From NCBI GenBank assembly GCA_020081605.1, contig JAHREC010000013.1, positions 3,844,001 to 3,908,000 of the forward strand: a DNA stretch of 64,000 nucleotides. Reading direction: 5' to 3'. Position 1 is the stretch's first letter. Every line of letters begins with the position of its first letter. Positions 10,259 through 20,729 of the stretch are shown here, one piece after another. Source of the stretch: Albifimbria verrucaria. Its lineage: Eukaryota > Ascomycota > Sordariomycetes > Hypocreales > Stachybotryaceae. The translations under genes and the position numbers were made by a program. The notes under the pieces are model-generated. The model was not told the DNA's origin. It did no database searches and saw nothing but the letters and a program-made list of their open reading frames with translations.

Positions 10259-13200
10259 ATGCAAGGGCCAATGGCACCAGAAGATCCGATCATACCTACG
10301 ATTCCTAAGTCTCAAAATCGCACTGAGTCTTCTCAGCACTGTAAGTATAAATTCTTGTCATTCTTAGACCGTACCTTACATAGTTCTCTAGATGTTGAAG
10401 AGGATGATAGCACCGCATCTTCTGCATCCGTCAATGTCGAACTTTGCGTCAACGAAAGCGGGCGGCCCTCTCAGCGCCTGAGCCGCGAGAGAAGAACAGT
10501 TACGCCTTCTGTCGTCCCAAGCAATGACTTGGAAGTTACATTCGAATCGGCGTCCCTACATGCCGTCAAAGGTGTCACCAAGCACACTAGAGAAAGCCGA
10601 ACCGAGCATCCATCTACTTTTGAGCCGCCCGAGAGCACTCTAGGCCCTGCAAACGACGATAGAGCCGTGCATGAACTACGTATGTGGAATCCAGTGTGGC
10701 TTTCTAAGACGATCTTGTGGGCTTTTGGCGGCTACTTCGTTGTGTTATTGCTGGTAACCGCCTTGCTATACGGATTTTCTCAGAAATATAGTGGACTTTC
10801 TACACAGAAGCAAGAGAATCGATATGGCTGGAAGTATGGGCCAACGGCAGGTGAGTTCTCTTACAAATGGCCTCAATAAATATGGATTAACTCAATTGAG
10901 CCAAGTGCTTCTCATAACCACGGCCCTTTGGCGGCAAGTCGACCATGCAGTCAAGACACTCATGCCGTGGAAAGAACTTCAGATTGGACCATCCTGTGCT
11001 GACCACACTCTGCTCCTGGATTACATATCTCCCATCTTACCGGTCAGTCTTTTCACAGCTATACGGAATCGACACTGGGCAGTGGCATGTTCGATAATTG
11101 GTCAAATACTACTTCTTCTCACCGTAAGTACGATTATAGCCATATGCCAAAAGCCGTGCCATACTTATTGTCATCCTCCTAGACTGTCTTTTCTACCGCT
11201 CTTTTTAGTCTTGAAGCGACCGAAATCACAAAGGAGCGAGCCGACTTTCGATTAGAAACTGAGCTACAAATGCCTGGCCATAAGAATATCACACGTTCAT
11301 CATTATCGGACATCAGCTCTGCAGCCGCACGTCTATATCATGGGACAAATTTCCTGGGAATCAACTACACTACTGGAACGTCCGATGATTTTGTTATTTC
11401 GGAAATTCAGATTCCAAGCTTATCCACACCAATACTCGATTATACGACCATCATCGAAGGGCTCACGATTGATTATGATTGCGAAATACTGCCTATAACA
11501 AACGCCACGTTCAGCTCTAAGCCTCTCGAAGGTGTCTCGTCGGACCCATTCAATGATCCCAATGCCCTTACGAAGTTCTACTCAAATATAATTACGCCGA
11601 CCTGCAACATTACCGGGGTCACCGTGGCACACCATGGTAAGGCGGATGGCGAAAGAGCTATTCAAAGCTATCAAGGACATTATAATTTCTACGCGTGTAA
11701 TACTGGGTATGATTACTCTGATTTCGTGGGTGGCGGTGACGAGGGGTTTGCCATTGAATCCGCAGATCTGCGGCTGTTTCTTGTAATGGTTGACATGAGA
11801 AGGGCACCATACAACGAACAGCCATCATGGCCGCAGTATCTGTATATTAATCAAATGACAGCCGCCTTATGCAAGGCCTCCTACTTCGTGGACTCATTTG
11901 AGACTCATAGCCCTAGCCAACTCAATGGATCAGCCCAGGCCATGTTGAGAAGATCGCCAGGTCCTTCACGAAGACCATTCGAAACATTCTCTAATAGCTT
12001 TCTCAATATTGCTATGATGAATACCCTGGCCACATGGGGCTTTGAAATTACCATTAAAAATTCCAGCGGATTCGGCGAGAAAGTACCGCCTCTCTTCGAG
12101 TTAATGTCCGGGAAGGATACATCAACTTTGGAGCCGTTTCTCGATCCAGATCGGTTGATCAGCTCAAGCTCCAAGGTATTCAAGGGCGTAGCTGCTCAAC
12201 TTCTCCATAGGATTGCGTTTCGGCCTGTAAACCGCAACATCACCGGTTCAGTTACCATAATTGAAGACCGGCTCAAAGTACAGGCACTATCTGCTGGCTT
12301 CATGCTCGGTTCCTTTGCATTGTTGGCCTTAATATCTTTCTCAATGATTTATCTTCGTCCACACTCGGTAGTGCCTATGGCGCCGACCACTGTGGTCTCT
12401 TCAGCAGTGATCCTTGCATCTAGCCCAACCCTCAGCGAAGTACTCATGCAGATGAACCACAAAACAAGCAAAAGCTTCTGGGAGCACTTAAAGGCCTTCC
12501 AATTTCGAAGTACTCTTGAAACAGCATCTCAAGCAATATTCTCTATTCAAGTCACAGAGCCGGATCAGAATCAGAGCCCGCCAAGGAATCTCGACGACGA
12601 TGTAAAGCCAGTCGCTTGGCACCCACCAGCAGCCACGTTGTGGTTTTTATCCTTTCAATAAGTCTCCCTGTTGCATTGGTCATTGCCCTTGAGGTTGTTC
12701 AGTATTTTTCCGATAAAAATCACGGAATTATCGAAATTAAGCCAAGCGATGCCCTGGCCTTTGTCACATATGTACCTACGGCCCTCACACTTGGCATCTC
12801 ACTATTATATTCTAGCATTGAGTTTCTGACTGCCACGATTGCACCACTCGTTGCTCTGAAAGCTGGCAGGCCTAACCCGACCGCCATGAATACAACTTTG
12901 GCTGGCAAGTTGCTGCCGCACGCTGCATACCTGGCCATCCGGTTTCGGTATTACGCCGTAATATTAGCTTTAATGGCGAACTTCATTGGTAGCTTCCTGA
13001 GTATTGTTTCTTCCGGCCTTTATAAAGTTGTAAAGGTCCCGAAGGCGCAATTCGTCACAGTGCCGCAGACAGACGTATTTTCTCTGGCCACCATAGATGC
13101 CTATCTATCAACATTGCAGGAAGATCCGGTGCCACTTGTAGCATCCCTGGTTGAATTTACAAATCTTAGCTACCCGAAGTGGACACACAATAACCTTGCA

Positions 13201-14374
13201 CTTAATCAATTGGATCAAAAGTCTGTTCAATCAGATAGTCCCGCGACTAATGGAGTCCTCGATATCCGCATCCCTGGAGTTCGAGCAAAACTGAATTGCA
13301 CTGCCGTTCCCACAGAAGACGAAACACCACTTAAGGCCCAAGTTTCGGGCTCACATGTTGAGTTGCAACTCGAGATGGTTCTGACAGATCATAGATGGTG
13401 TGATTCGAGCCCAGAAGGAAGTAGCTCACCGCTCAAAATCTGGAGCCAGAGCTACACAATTCCATCCAATGGGAGCCTACAATATTTTGGTTTTACGAGT
13501 GGCTTAAACTGGGAGTTATTTCCCTCACTGATCATGAATGGGCCGCCACAAGTGACGAATGCAACAAAATCTCATGGATGTCCCAGTTTTACCATATCTA
13601 TGGGATGGGCTCGTGTTTTGAGACCTGGCCATCTTGAAGACGGCCAGAGTTTGAGTCCTTCAGAACTTGACTACAACATTGGAACGCTCTTCTGCTACCA
13701 AAACCTTGAACGCGTCTATGCAAATGTCAGCATTACAATGCCCAGTTTCGAACTGGACAAAAATAAATACCCACAAGTAGAGGAGAGCTCTGTGGTCCTA
13801 CTCAAGAACAGCAAAGGAAGCACCAAATTCAATTATTGGTCGCCAGGCCTCATCAACGGCTTGCATGGTGATATTGCCAGTAGCCCGAACAGGGGCCAAT
13901 TAGAAATTTTCCATTGGATACAGAACGACGACAACTTGAAGAAACATTCACTTCAGCTCTGTTGAAGGGCAGAAATAGCCGTCCAGTGGAGGAGTTGGCA
14001 GGTAAGGAAAACACTGCAGCCCTAGCAGCTGCAGCAAATGATGTATATGGCAGATATATGGCCCAGCTTCTCTCCATGAGGCACCGAGTCAATATTACTG
14101 GCGATGTAATCCCTAGTGCACACAATGGCACTATTAGATTGGAAGATGCCAGAAGGCTGCAACAAGACCGTGGCTCAAAACTCGCCATGCAACTTGCGCT
14201 TACTGTCATGGTTATTTGCGCCATGGTGAGCAGATATCTCATGCCTGTAAAGGGATACTGCTGCATAACCCATGGTCGATTGCGGGGATTATGTCCTTGC
14301 TCGCCGACGGGAAGCTGGTTACGAACCTCGTTGAGCTTTGGCAGAAGGAGCTCAACAGTGACCGAAAGGACTGA
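10259..14374 (+). CDS. Large multi-pass membrane protein, DUF3433 family (paralogue B)
   Basis: A second DUF3433 protein, about 1,315 residues, with the same order as paralogue A. An Ser-rich N-terminus leads to a membrane segment at 10700-10765, the WKYGPTA motif, an ALWRQVD block, further helices, a Cys-containing glycosylated loop and a second repeat with LSISLPVALVIALEV at about 12650-12700. Introns fit at 10341-10391 (51 nt, in frame), 10851-10905 (same position as the intron in A, after GPTA) and 11124-11182. Start 10259 is chosen as the first Met just before the MAPEDP stretch; 10271 is an alternative. Frame breaks near 12648 (TTTTT run), 13925 and 14258 each need one extra base. The C-terminus, corrected, ends in LNSDRKD and is about 45 residues shorter than in A. 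It is clearly diverged from A, so the duplication is not recent. Repeats R1 and R2 flank it. Confidence 0.78.
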
Positions 14375-14977
14375 CAGGTTGTTGAAACGAGACAGAGGAA
14401 ATGGGCATTAGAGTTATTCTTTGAAAGGATTTGATATCCCTAGCTAATGACTACAAGGGTGAACGGATGTTGCTACAGTCGTACTACAACTACAAGAAAC
14501 ACAGCACAACTATGTTCCTCGAAGATCAACGAATTCCTCCAAGTAAATAGTGGACCAAGCGCGGTGCCACAAGCTTAACAGCCACATGTGTGGCTGTTAA
14601 GCCCCAATTCCAACAAACATTATTGGTCCCACTTCTACTCCAATCGCTTTTGCTTCAGCTTGCTAGCTAGGGCTGATCCTTCGGCCAAGCAAATAGTTAT
14701 TCCAACAATTTTGCCCATCGAGCTTCCCAATCCAAAGGCATCATGAAAAAAACGAAATTGTCAAGCCCATCCGCTAGAATCAATCGCATTTTGAATTCAG
14801 TGATATGCGTCTGAAGAAGCGCACGAATGGCGATACAGCACTTGAAAGCCGAAATCGCAATGGCCGAGCTTGATGCCAGTGTACTGCTTGCTTGCTACCT
14901 GGCAACACGACTGCTTATGAGAAACAAGTCGAGGCGTATTACAAAACCCTTACTACATGTCTTACCATAAGGGAGTG

Positions 14978-15091
14978 CGTGATGATGGCTGCAGATCCAT
15001 TGATTCAATTGATGATTCCGTAGAGACAATGCTATGGTACCTTGCTCTTTTCGGTGCCGCTCTAGTCACCCTGGAATGAGACAGGCCTCAC
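14978..15091 (+). repeat. Repeat copy R2, about 112 bp
   Basis: Direct, diverged copy of the 9214-9327 block; shared landmarks include TTCAATTGA, CGTAGAGACA, CTTTTCGGT and GGAATGAGACAG. The copies are about 5.7 kb apart and bracket DUF3433 paralogue B. The origin could be a small non-autonomous element, a solo remnant, or flanking DNA copied along with a gene duplication. Confidence 0.75.
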
Positions 15092-15112
15092 CGCTGCCGG
15101 CAGAGTGACACA

Positions 15113-15403
15113 TCATCTGCTAAGCTCCCTCTTCACACAATGGGACATGCCCTCACTCGCCAACCATTTTAGCTCGTCGTGTCTTGTGCGGATGCGCTCA
15201 CGGAATAACGGTCCGAGGCGGCTGCTTGCATTGGGCAGTAAACAGTCATAGACAGACAGGTAGGCCAGGGTCCATCCATCACAAGCAAAGGCGCTAGTGG
15301 CTCTGAATTGCCTCATGTCACTCTCACCTCCATAGATCGGCATCCCTAAGTTAGAAAAGGCAAAGAGCACCGGCACAGTCATGGCAACAAGGAGAAACAT
15401 CAT
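15113..15403 (-). CDS. Hypothetical small protein with a hydrophobic N-terminus
   Basis: A 96-codon frame starts MMFLLVAMTVPVLFAFS, which resembles a signal peptide, and has three Cys in the remainder. It begins just beyond repeat R2. There is no recognisable domain, no supporting splice structure and no homology I know, so it may be chance. If real it would be a small secreted or membrane-anchored protein. Confidence 0.2.
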   Translation of the reverse strand: MMFLLVAMTVPVLFAFSNLGMPIYGGESDMRQFRATSAFACDGWTLAYLSVYDCLLPNASSRLGPLFRERIRTRHDELKWLASEGMSHCVKRELSR

Positions 15404-15552
15404 TCAGTGGAAAATTAAAATGGCCATTCATTCAGACTTTTGAGCAACCCAAATTCTCCTTTTGGAGAAAGCCCAGTTTTATAGGTACATCAGTATTCGC
15501 CGGTATCCTCATCCATCCGCATATCCATGCCTCAACGCTCGACCGTCATCAT

Positions 15553-17047
15553 TTATTTTTGGTTCTCGGGACGCAGGCCACTAGAAAGAAACAGTTGGTT
15601 AGCATTGTCTGTGTTGATGATAATAAAAGACAATTGAAGTAGTAGACTTACCGAACAGCCTTGCCTGCCCTCCAGATCTCCAGGCCGCGGATCTCCTCCA
15701 TCTCGGCCTCGTACTTCTGACGGTAGTCCTCTTGGCTGTTGTACTCGAGGGATCGCTTGGTCTCGGAGCCATCCTTGACGGAGTCATACAGCTGGTTGAA
15801 GACGGGCTTCAGGGCATCCTTGAAGCGGGGGTCCAGTCAATGGCACCACGACGGGCAGTGGTGGAGCAGGCCTCGTACATCCAGTCCATGCCGTTGGCAC
15901 CGATGAGGGGTACAGACTCTGGGTAGCCTCCTCGACGGTCTCGTTGAAGGCCTCGCTGGGGCTGTGGCCGCGCTCACGGAGGACCTCGTACTGGGCGAGG
16001 AACATGCCGTGGATACCACCCATCAGGCAGCCACGCTCACCGTACAGGTCAGAGTAGACCTCCTTCTCGAAGGTGGTCTTGTACAGGTAGCCGGAGCCGA
16101 TGGCGACACCCAAGGCGATGGCCCTCTCCTCAGCCTTGCCGGAGACGTCCTGGTAGACGGCGAAGGAAGAGTTGATACCACGGCCCTCACGGAAGAGAGA
16201 GCGGACGGTACGTCCAGAGCCCTTGGGGGCGCAGAGGATGACGTCAATGTTCTTGGGAACATCGACCTTGGTGAGGTCCTTGAAGACGGGAGAGAAGCCG
16301 TGAGAGAAGTACAGGGTCTAAGGGCGAGTCATGTTAGTGCGCAGGGCAGGGAATTGAGGGAAGGGAGTGAGAGCGTACCTTGCCCTCGGTCAGCTGGGGC
16401 TTGATGGCGGGCCAGGTCTCAGACTGGGCGGCGTCGCTGAGCAGGTTCATGACGATGGTACCGCGGGAGATGGCCTCGTCGACATCGAAGAGGTTCTTGC
16501 CGGGGACCCAGCCATCCTGCACGGCGTCCTTCCAGGACTTGCCGTTCTTGCGGACACCGACGATGACGTTGAGGCCGTTGTCGCGCAGGTTGAGGCCCTG
16601 GCCGTGGCCCTGGGAGCCGTAGCCAATGAGGGCGAGGGTGTCGTTCTTGAAGTAGTCCTGGAGACGGGGAAGAAGGCGGTTAGTTTCCGCAATGACGGGG
16701 AGAGGAATTGGTTAGTGAGGGAGGGGGTGGCTGTCACTCACCAAGAGCTTCTCTTGAGGCCAGTCGGCGCGCTCTGTGTGCCGATGTCGCCGGTCAGCAA
16801 GGGATTCCCACGGTCGCGAGGAGCGATTGGGCCGGGAGCTTACCGTAGACGTCCTCCTTGACGCCGGCGAAGTCAATGGTCTTGACACCGCGAACCTGCT
16901 GGTGCTGGAAGGGGCAGCAGGACGAGCGGCGACGGCAGCTCGAACCAAGCTACGGGCAGCAGTGAAGGAGCGCTGCTGGACGCGGGGAGAGGCAACCTGA
17001 CGGGCCAATGGGCCGCGCAGGGTCTTGGAGAAGCTTCTTGAGGCCAT
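15553..17047 (-). CDS. ILV5: Ketol-acid reductoisomerase, mitochondrial
   Basis: This enzyme converts acetohydroxy acids to dihydroxy acids with NADPH in valine, isoleucine and leucine synthesis, in the mitochondrial matrix. The start MASRSFSKTLRG begins an Arg/Ala/Ser-rich presequence. The mature part has the nucleotide-binding loop GYGSQGHGQGLNLRDNG and the segments VPGKNLFDVDEAIS and APKGSGRTVRSLFREGRG. The catalytic C-terminal domain contains GERGCLMGGIHGMFLAQYEV and EATQSLYP, and the end is RPENQK. Introns fit at 16843-16774, 16741-16658, 16378-16318 and 15651-15581, leaving about 400 residues, the normal fungal length. Single-base losses are apparent near 16900 (CCC), 15912 (after QSLYP) and 15838. 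These lie in an essential gene with otherwise conserved sequence, so they look like sequence errors. Identification is very secure. Confidence 0.95.
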
Positions 17048-17336
17048 GGTGAATGAGTCTGGAGCTGGAATGGATGAAAGGGAAGAAAGAGAAAGCGGAC
17101 GGAGGAGAGAAGGGAGCTTGGTGGGATTATTATGAAGGTGCGAGGACAGGACAGTCAGCGCCGGTTCCTTGGCCAAAACCCTGGGCTCGACCCCGATCTC
17201 GGCGACAGCTGAAGCGCCATGTACCTTTCTCCAGCTAATCCCACCTCAGGTAATGGCGGTACATGGAGGAGCCCCACCTCCGTACCTTGTTTAGCAGGCT
17301 CGCTACCGGCGCCCAATGGGAGGGGCCCAAATTACG

Positions 17337-17346
17337 CCGGTACCGT
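17337..17346. promoter_or_regulatory. Possible Leu3-type binding site upstream of ILV5
   Basis: CCGGTACCGT matches 9 of 10 positions of the yeast Leu3 consensus CCGGNNCCGG. It lies 290 bp upstream of the ILV5 start. Leu3 regulates branched-chain amino acid genes in yeast, so the location is suggestive. A single near-match can occur by chance. Confidence 0.35.
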
Positions 17347-17676
17347 ACCTCGAGGGCCCCGCCCCACCGGAGCAGCTCGCAGCAGGTCAGTACTGCACTG
17401 TACATGACATAGTACGGGCACCTAAACCGGTGTCCTTCAGCGCGCCTAGCACAGGTAAGTCACCACTGTAGGTAGTACCTAGGTAAGTAAGTAGGTAGTT
17501 TAGTTAGCTGGGTTGCTCCGGTAGAGGCGCCCGGTTTCAGGAACCCCACGTTCAGCGCTCGTCGCCCGGGGAGGAGAACCCTTTGGGCATTAGACATGCC
17601 AATGAATAATAACACGCACGTTAGTTGGCTGGCCACCATCATGTATCTACCAGCTAATTGCCTTAGTAGGTAATTG

Positions 17677-17694
17677 ATTGATTAATTAATCAAT
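17677..17694. repeat. Perfect 18-bp palindrome
   Basis: ATTGATTAATTAATCAAT is self-complementary over all 18 bases. It lies about 630 bp upstream of the ILV5 start in an AT-rich patch. ATTA/TAAT cores are typical of homeodomain-type sites, but no factor can be named. Confidence 0.5.
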
Positions 17695-18577
17695 TCCCTT
17701 GTCTTTTCTTCCTTTCGTGGTCACTCATACCCGTTGCAGCCAAGATACAGAGAGACGGAGAGTGAATGAAATAAAAAAAAATTAAAAAAATTAGAAGGAA
17801 GAAAAAAAAAAGGACAAAGACAATACAGATCCAAACCAATCACTTACGCCCGGGACAAATCCGGTCAGGTCAGATTGGATGCATGCAGTAGCAGCAATCA
17901 CCAGCCGGGTCCGTTGGCCGTTTTACTAAGGCAGCTCCTCCGACCCAGTCAGACCAAACGTAAGGCAGGCCAATAGTCCACATACATGCATACACACATG
18001 ATGCATGGGTAATGGGTAATGGATGACATAAAATAGGACGCCCGCGCATGTGAAAGAGAGCCTCCGTTTCCCAAAACAACTGGCACACACACACACACGT
18101 AGATCTGCCCCCTCCCCGGCTTCGCTTTCCCATGCTGTGAATCTCCCCGGCTTCGCTTTCAATGGCGCCGACTCGGCCGCCACTAGATGGATCCCCCAGC
18201 CCCGAAATCCTTCCGATCTCCTCTCCACGCGCAAATCCCCATTGTCCACGAAAGAGTCACACACGCTCAGGAGCCCACTTCTGTAGAGCTACGGCTTGGT
18301 GCCGGTGTCAGTCCGGAGCCACGTTCGTGTTCCAGGCGCCGTCCGTCAGACGCCCGGCCCGTGCGCCGAACTAGACCAACGTTAACAATCAACCACGGTA
18401 CTTTACTTTATCTTTATCTACGGACATGACAATCTTCATGCCATAATCCCTCCTTGTCCTACCAATCCTACCCATCTTTTTCTGTTCTCCTCCCTGTCCC
18501 GTACTCACTTCGGGCAACATTTTTACTACTCTTCTACTCTTTTCCTCTACCACCTGTAGCTTCTCCTCTATGTTACG

Positions 18578-20729
18578 TCAGGCCCAGGTGTCGGCTCCGC
18601 AAGCTCCTCCAACACCGCCAAATGGCTCGCCGATATCTCCCCACAGCCTTGGGAAACTCCCCGGCAGCCGCGGCAAAGGGTTGAGGGCCCCTTGGAAGTT
18701 CGTCGAGAACTCGTTGTCGTACGTGATCACGTCGTCCTCTGCCGCCACCTCCCGGCTATAGGATACAAAGTCAACACCGCCGTGGAACCCTATGCGAGGC
18801 TTGACCTCCGTGGCTACAGGCCCCATCTTGTACTCCTGTGTCGTTTTCCCATGGCCCGTGCTAAAACTCGAGTTGACCTGGTGGAATTCGGCTTTGCTCT
18901 CTATCGTCGATGCCATGCTTAACCCGAGCGGATACATGTCATATTTCCACAGGTATGGCTCAATCCCCGTCGGAAAGATTGTAGACCCTGCCACCGTCTG
19001 CTCCATGTCCAGTCTTAGCCACGCGTCAACGCTGGTGTCGGACACCTCCCCTTCACAAGGTCCCCAGGTATCTTATATGTAGTGTCCGACTCTGGCGAGT
19101 ACCTGGAGCCATGGTAGAACAGTCTTTGTCCCATCCCTCCGACCAGCTCTCGTGGGTGAAGTTGGTGCTCACCTTGTGAGCAAGCCCGAGCTTGGAGACG
19201 ATGCCACGAGTTTCCGCTCCCAACTTCTGTCCCCACGCCACCATATGTTCCCCTCCGTCGTTGAGATATACGTGCTTAAACGAAGTGACCTCGATGCTAC
19301 TTGCTGGTAACCTTGCGGCGTGTCGGAATTGTTCGACGCCGGAGGTATTCCGTCTGTGTGCACCACGCGAGGCAAATCTATAAGCGGAATGTCGTCGTAG
19401 ATGATCGTTCCATCCTTGCCTGGAATGGGGGCGAATTGGGAGGCCGTGTATTCGAGCTTACTTATCGAGACTTTGGGAGCACGTCCACTGGTGATGGAAC
19501 CCTCCTTGTCAAGCCAAACAAAGAGCTTCCTGTGATGGCCCAGTGCATGGGAGCCTTGACGAACTTGAGCTCCGAGTTTGTGTCATCAATCGCCCACACC
19601 TCCAAGGAAAACCTGTGGGGGCATTGTCGCACAAGACCCCGAGCCATGCTGTAACATCAATCTCGAATTCGAGAAGGTCGAATGCCTGGAGTCCAACCAC
19701 AGGCCGATGCAAAGGCGGAACGATGCCACCGGAGAAGACAACAGGGACAGGCGGCACGAACCCAGCCACCTCGTCGTCGATGAGCAGACGAATCTCGCGG
19801 TAGTTGCTCAATCCTGGCAGCGGCTTCTGCGTGGCCGTATAAGCCTTAGAGAAGGACTGCGCGACGTTTTGCCACCAAAACTCCTCGTCCCCTGGGCAGT
19901 CGCAGCGACTGTGAAGACGGCCCTCTTGATGTTGCGAGGCAGAGTGATATTCTCCCCGGGCTGGTCTTGGGGGTACATGAAGGCGCTGGGCAGGCCAGTG
20001 TCCTTGTTCTTCATCGATATTGGATAAATCATATCAGCTATTGGCGCACTTGGGTCGCGACGACGTGTTTTCTTAAAGAACGTCAGTTTCGCGGTGGCCT
20101 TATACGTCCCTGTCAACTTCTCGTCCACTTGGTTCCCCAAATCGAACACAAATTTCTGCTTCTTCTGCCACAAACGCACGTAGGTGGAGAGATCTTTCCA
20201 ATGGGTCCAGGTGATGCCAGGGGCTTCTTTAGGCTGGGCAGTTGAAGTACGCCATATCTCCCGATCACCCAAATACATGATACCCAGCCGATCGTACTGG
20301 TTTCCTGTAGACGTTACGGTGAGGTTCATGATGACCTTGTCGAAAGGGCATTCTGGTGGTGGTATGTAGTTTACTACTAAACGTCAGAACCCGTACTAGC
20401 TTTCCAACGCTACTTTCTCATCTCTCATTTCCACATTTAAGTGACTTACCGACAAGAGGGCTGCCGTAGCTGTTTTCAAACTCGTGCTCAAAGAGGATCA
20501 TATTGCAGTATGGCATCTCTGGATCGTCCGCCGGCCCTAGGATCTTGTCTCCTGCTACAGGACCCCAGGGGCTATCAACCGGGTTTGCGACTTGAAAACA
20601 CCTAAGAGGTTGTGACGATTTATCATGGGCAACAAGTCCAGTTGCATTACGGTCGTGAGCTGCCGCCTGAACGACGGCCATCGCGAGGAGGCCGATGCCT
20701 TGGTAGTAAGCACCCAGTCGATGAAGCAT
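18578..20729 (-). CDS. Secreted peptide-N4-asparagine amidase A-like protein
   Basis: Homologue of PNGase A (glycoamidase A), which removes N-glycans from glycopeptides and acts in acidic or extracellular compartments. Start at 20729 gives a signal peptide (GIGLLAMAVVQAAA). The N-terminal PNGaseA domain shows MNLTVTSTGNQYDRL, MYLGDREIWRTSTAQP and FVFDLGNQVDEKLTGTY. It is followed by the segment IRLLIDDEVAG and FSGGIVPPLHRPVVG and by a beta-rich C-terminal half. An intron fits at 20449-20374 (GTAAGT..TAG), joining LV to VNYIPPPECPFDKV. About 690 residues, near the family size. Several single-base frame changes are needed (near 19860, 19600, 19460, 19230, 19060), all consistent with the error pattern in other genes. 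The family call is firm; the natural substrate is unknown. Confidence 0.85.

Larger units (their letters stand above)
14375..15552. other. Intergenic region between paralogue B and ILV5
   Basis: This 1.2 kb gap holds the 3' region of DUF3433-B, repeat copy R2 (14978-15091), one weak small open frame on the - strand (listed separately) and the 3' region of ILV5. A short inverted repeat occurs near 14570-14600, where TTAACAGCCACATG is followed closely by its near-reverse complement, which could form a hairpin. Confidence 0.5.
17048..18577. other. ILV5 promoter region and intergenic DNA
   Basis: This 1.5 kb gap separates two - strand genes, so it holds the ILV5 promoter and the 3' region of the PNGase A-like gene. 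Visible items are a Leu3-like site (17337-17346), an 18-bp perfect palindrome (17677-17694), A-rich tracts at about 17770-17815 and a CA dinucleotide run near 18084-18098. No gene is supported. Confidence 0.5.

Noticed and set aside
10042..10308. ATG followed by a GTAAGT donor as an upstream first exon of DUF3433-B
   Set aside because: The encoded three-residue exon cannot be linked convincingly to the N-terminus of gene B, and a good in-frame start exists at 10259.
12640..12655. Programmed -1 frameshift in DUF3433-B
   Set aside because: The site GGTTTTTATC is not a standard X-XXY-YYZ slippery site in the right frame, and single-base losses in runs are general in the window.
16367..16861. 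164-codon + strand frame opposite ILV5
   Set aside because: It runs across ILV5 exons and introns on the opposite strand and has only low-complexity Gly/Val/Ala composition.
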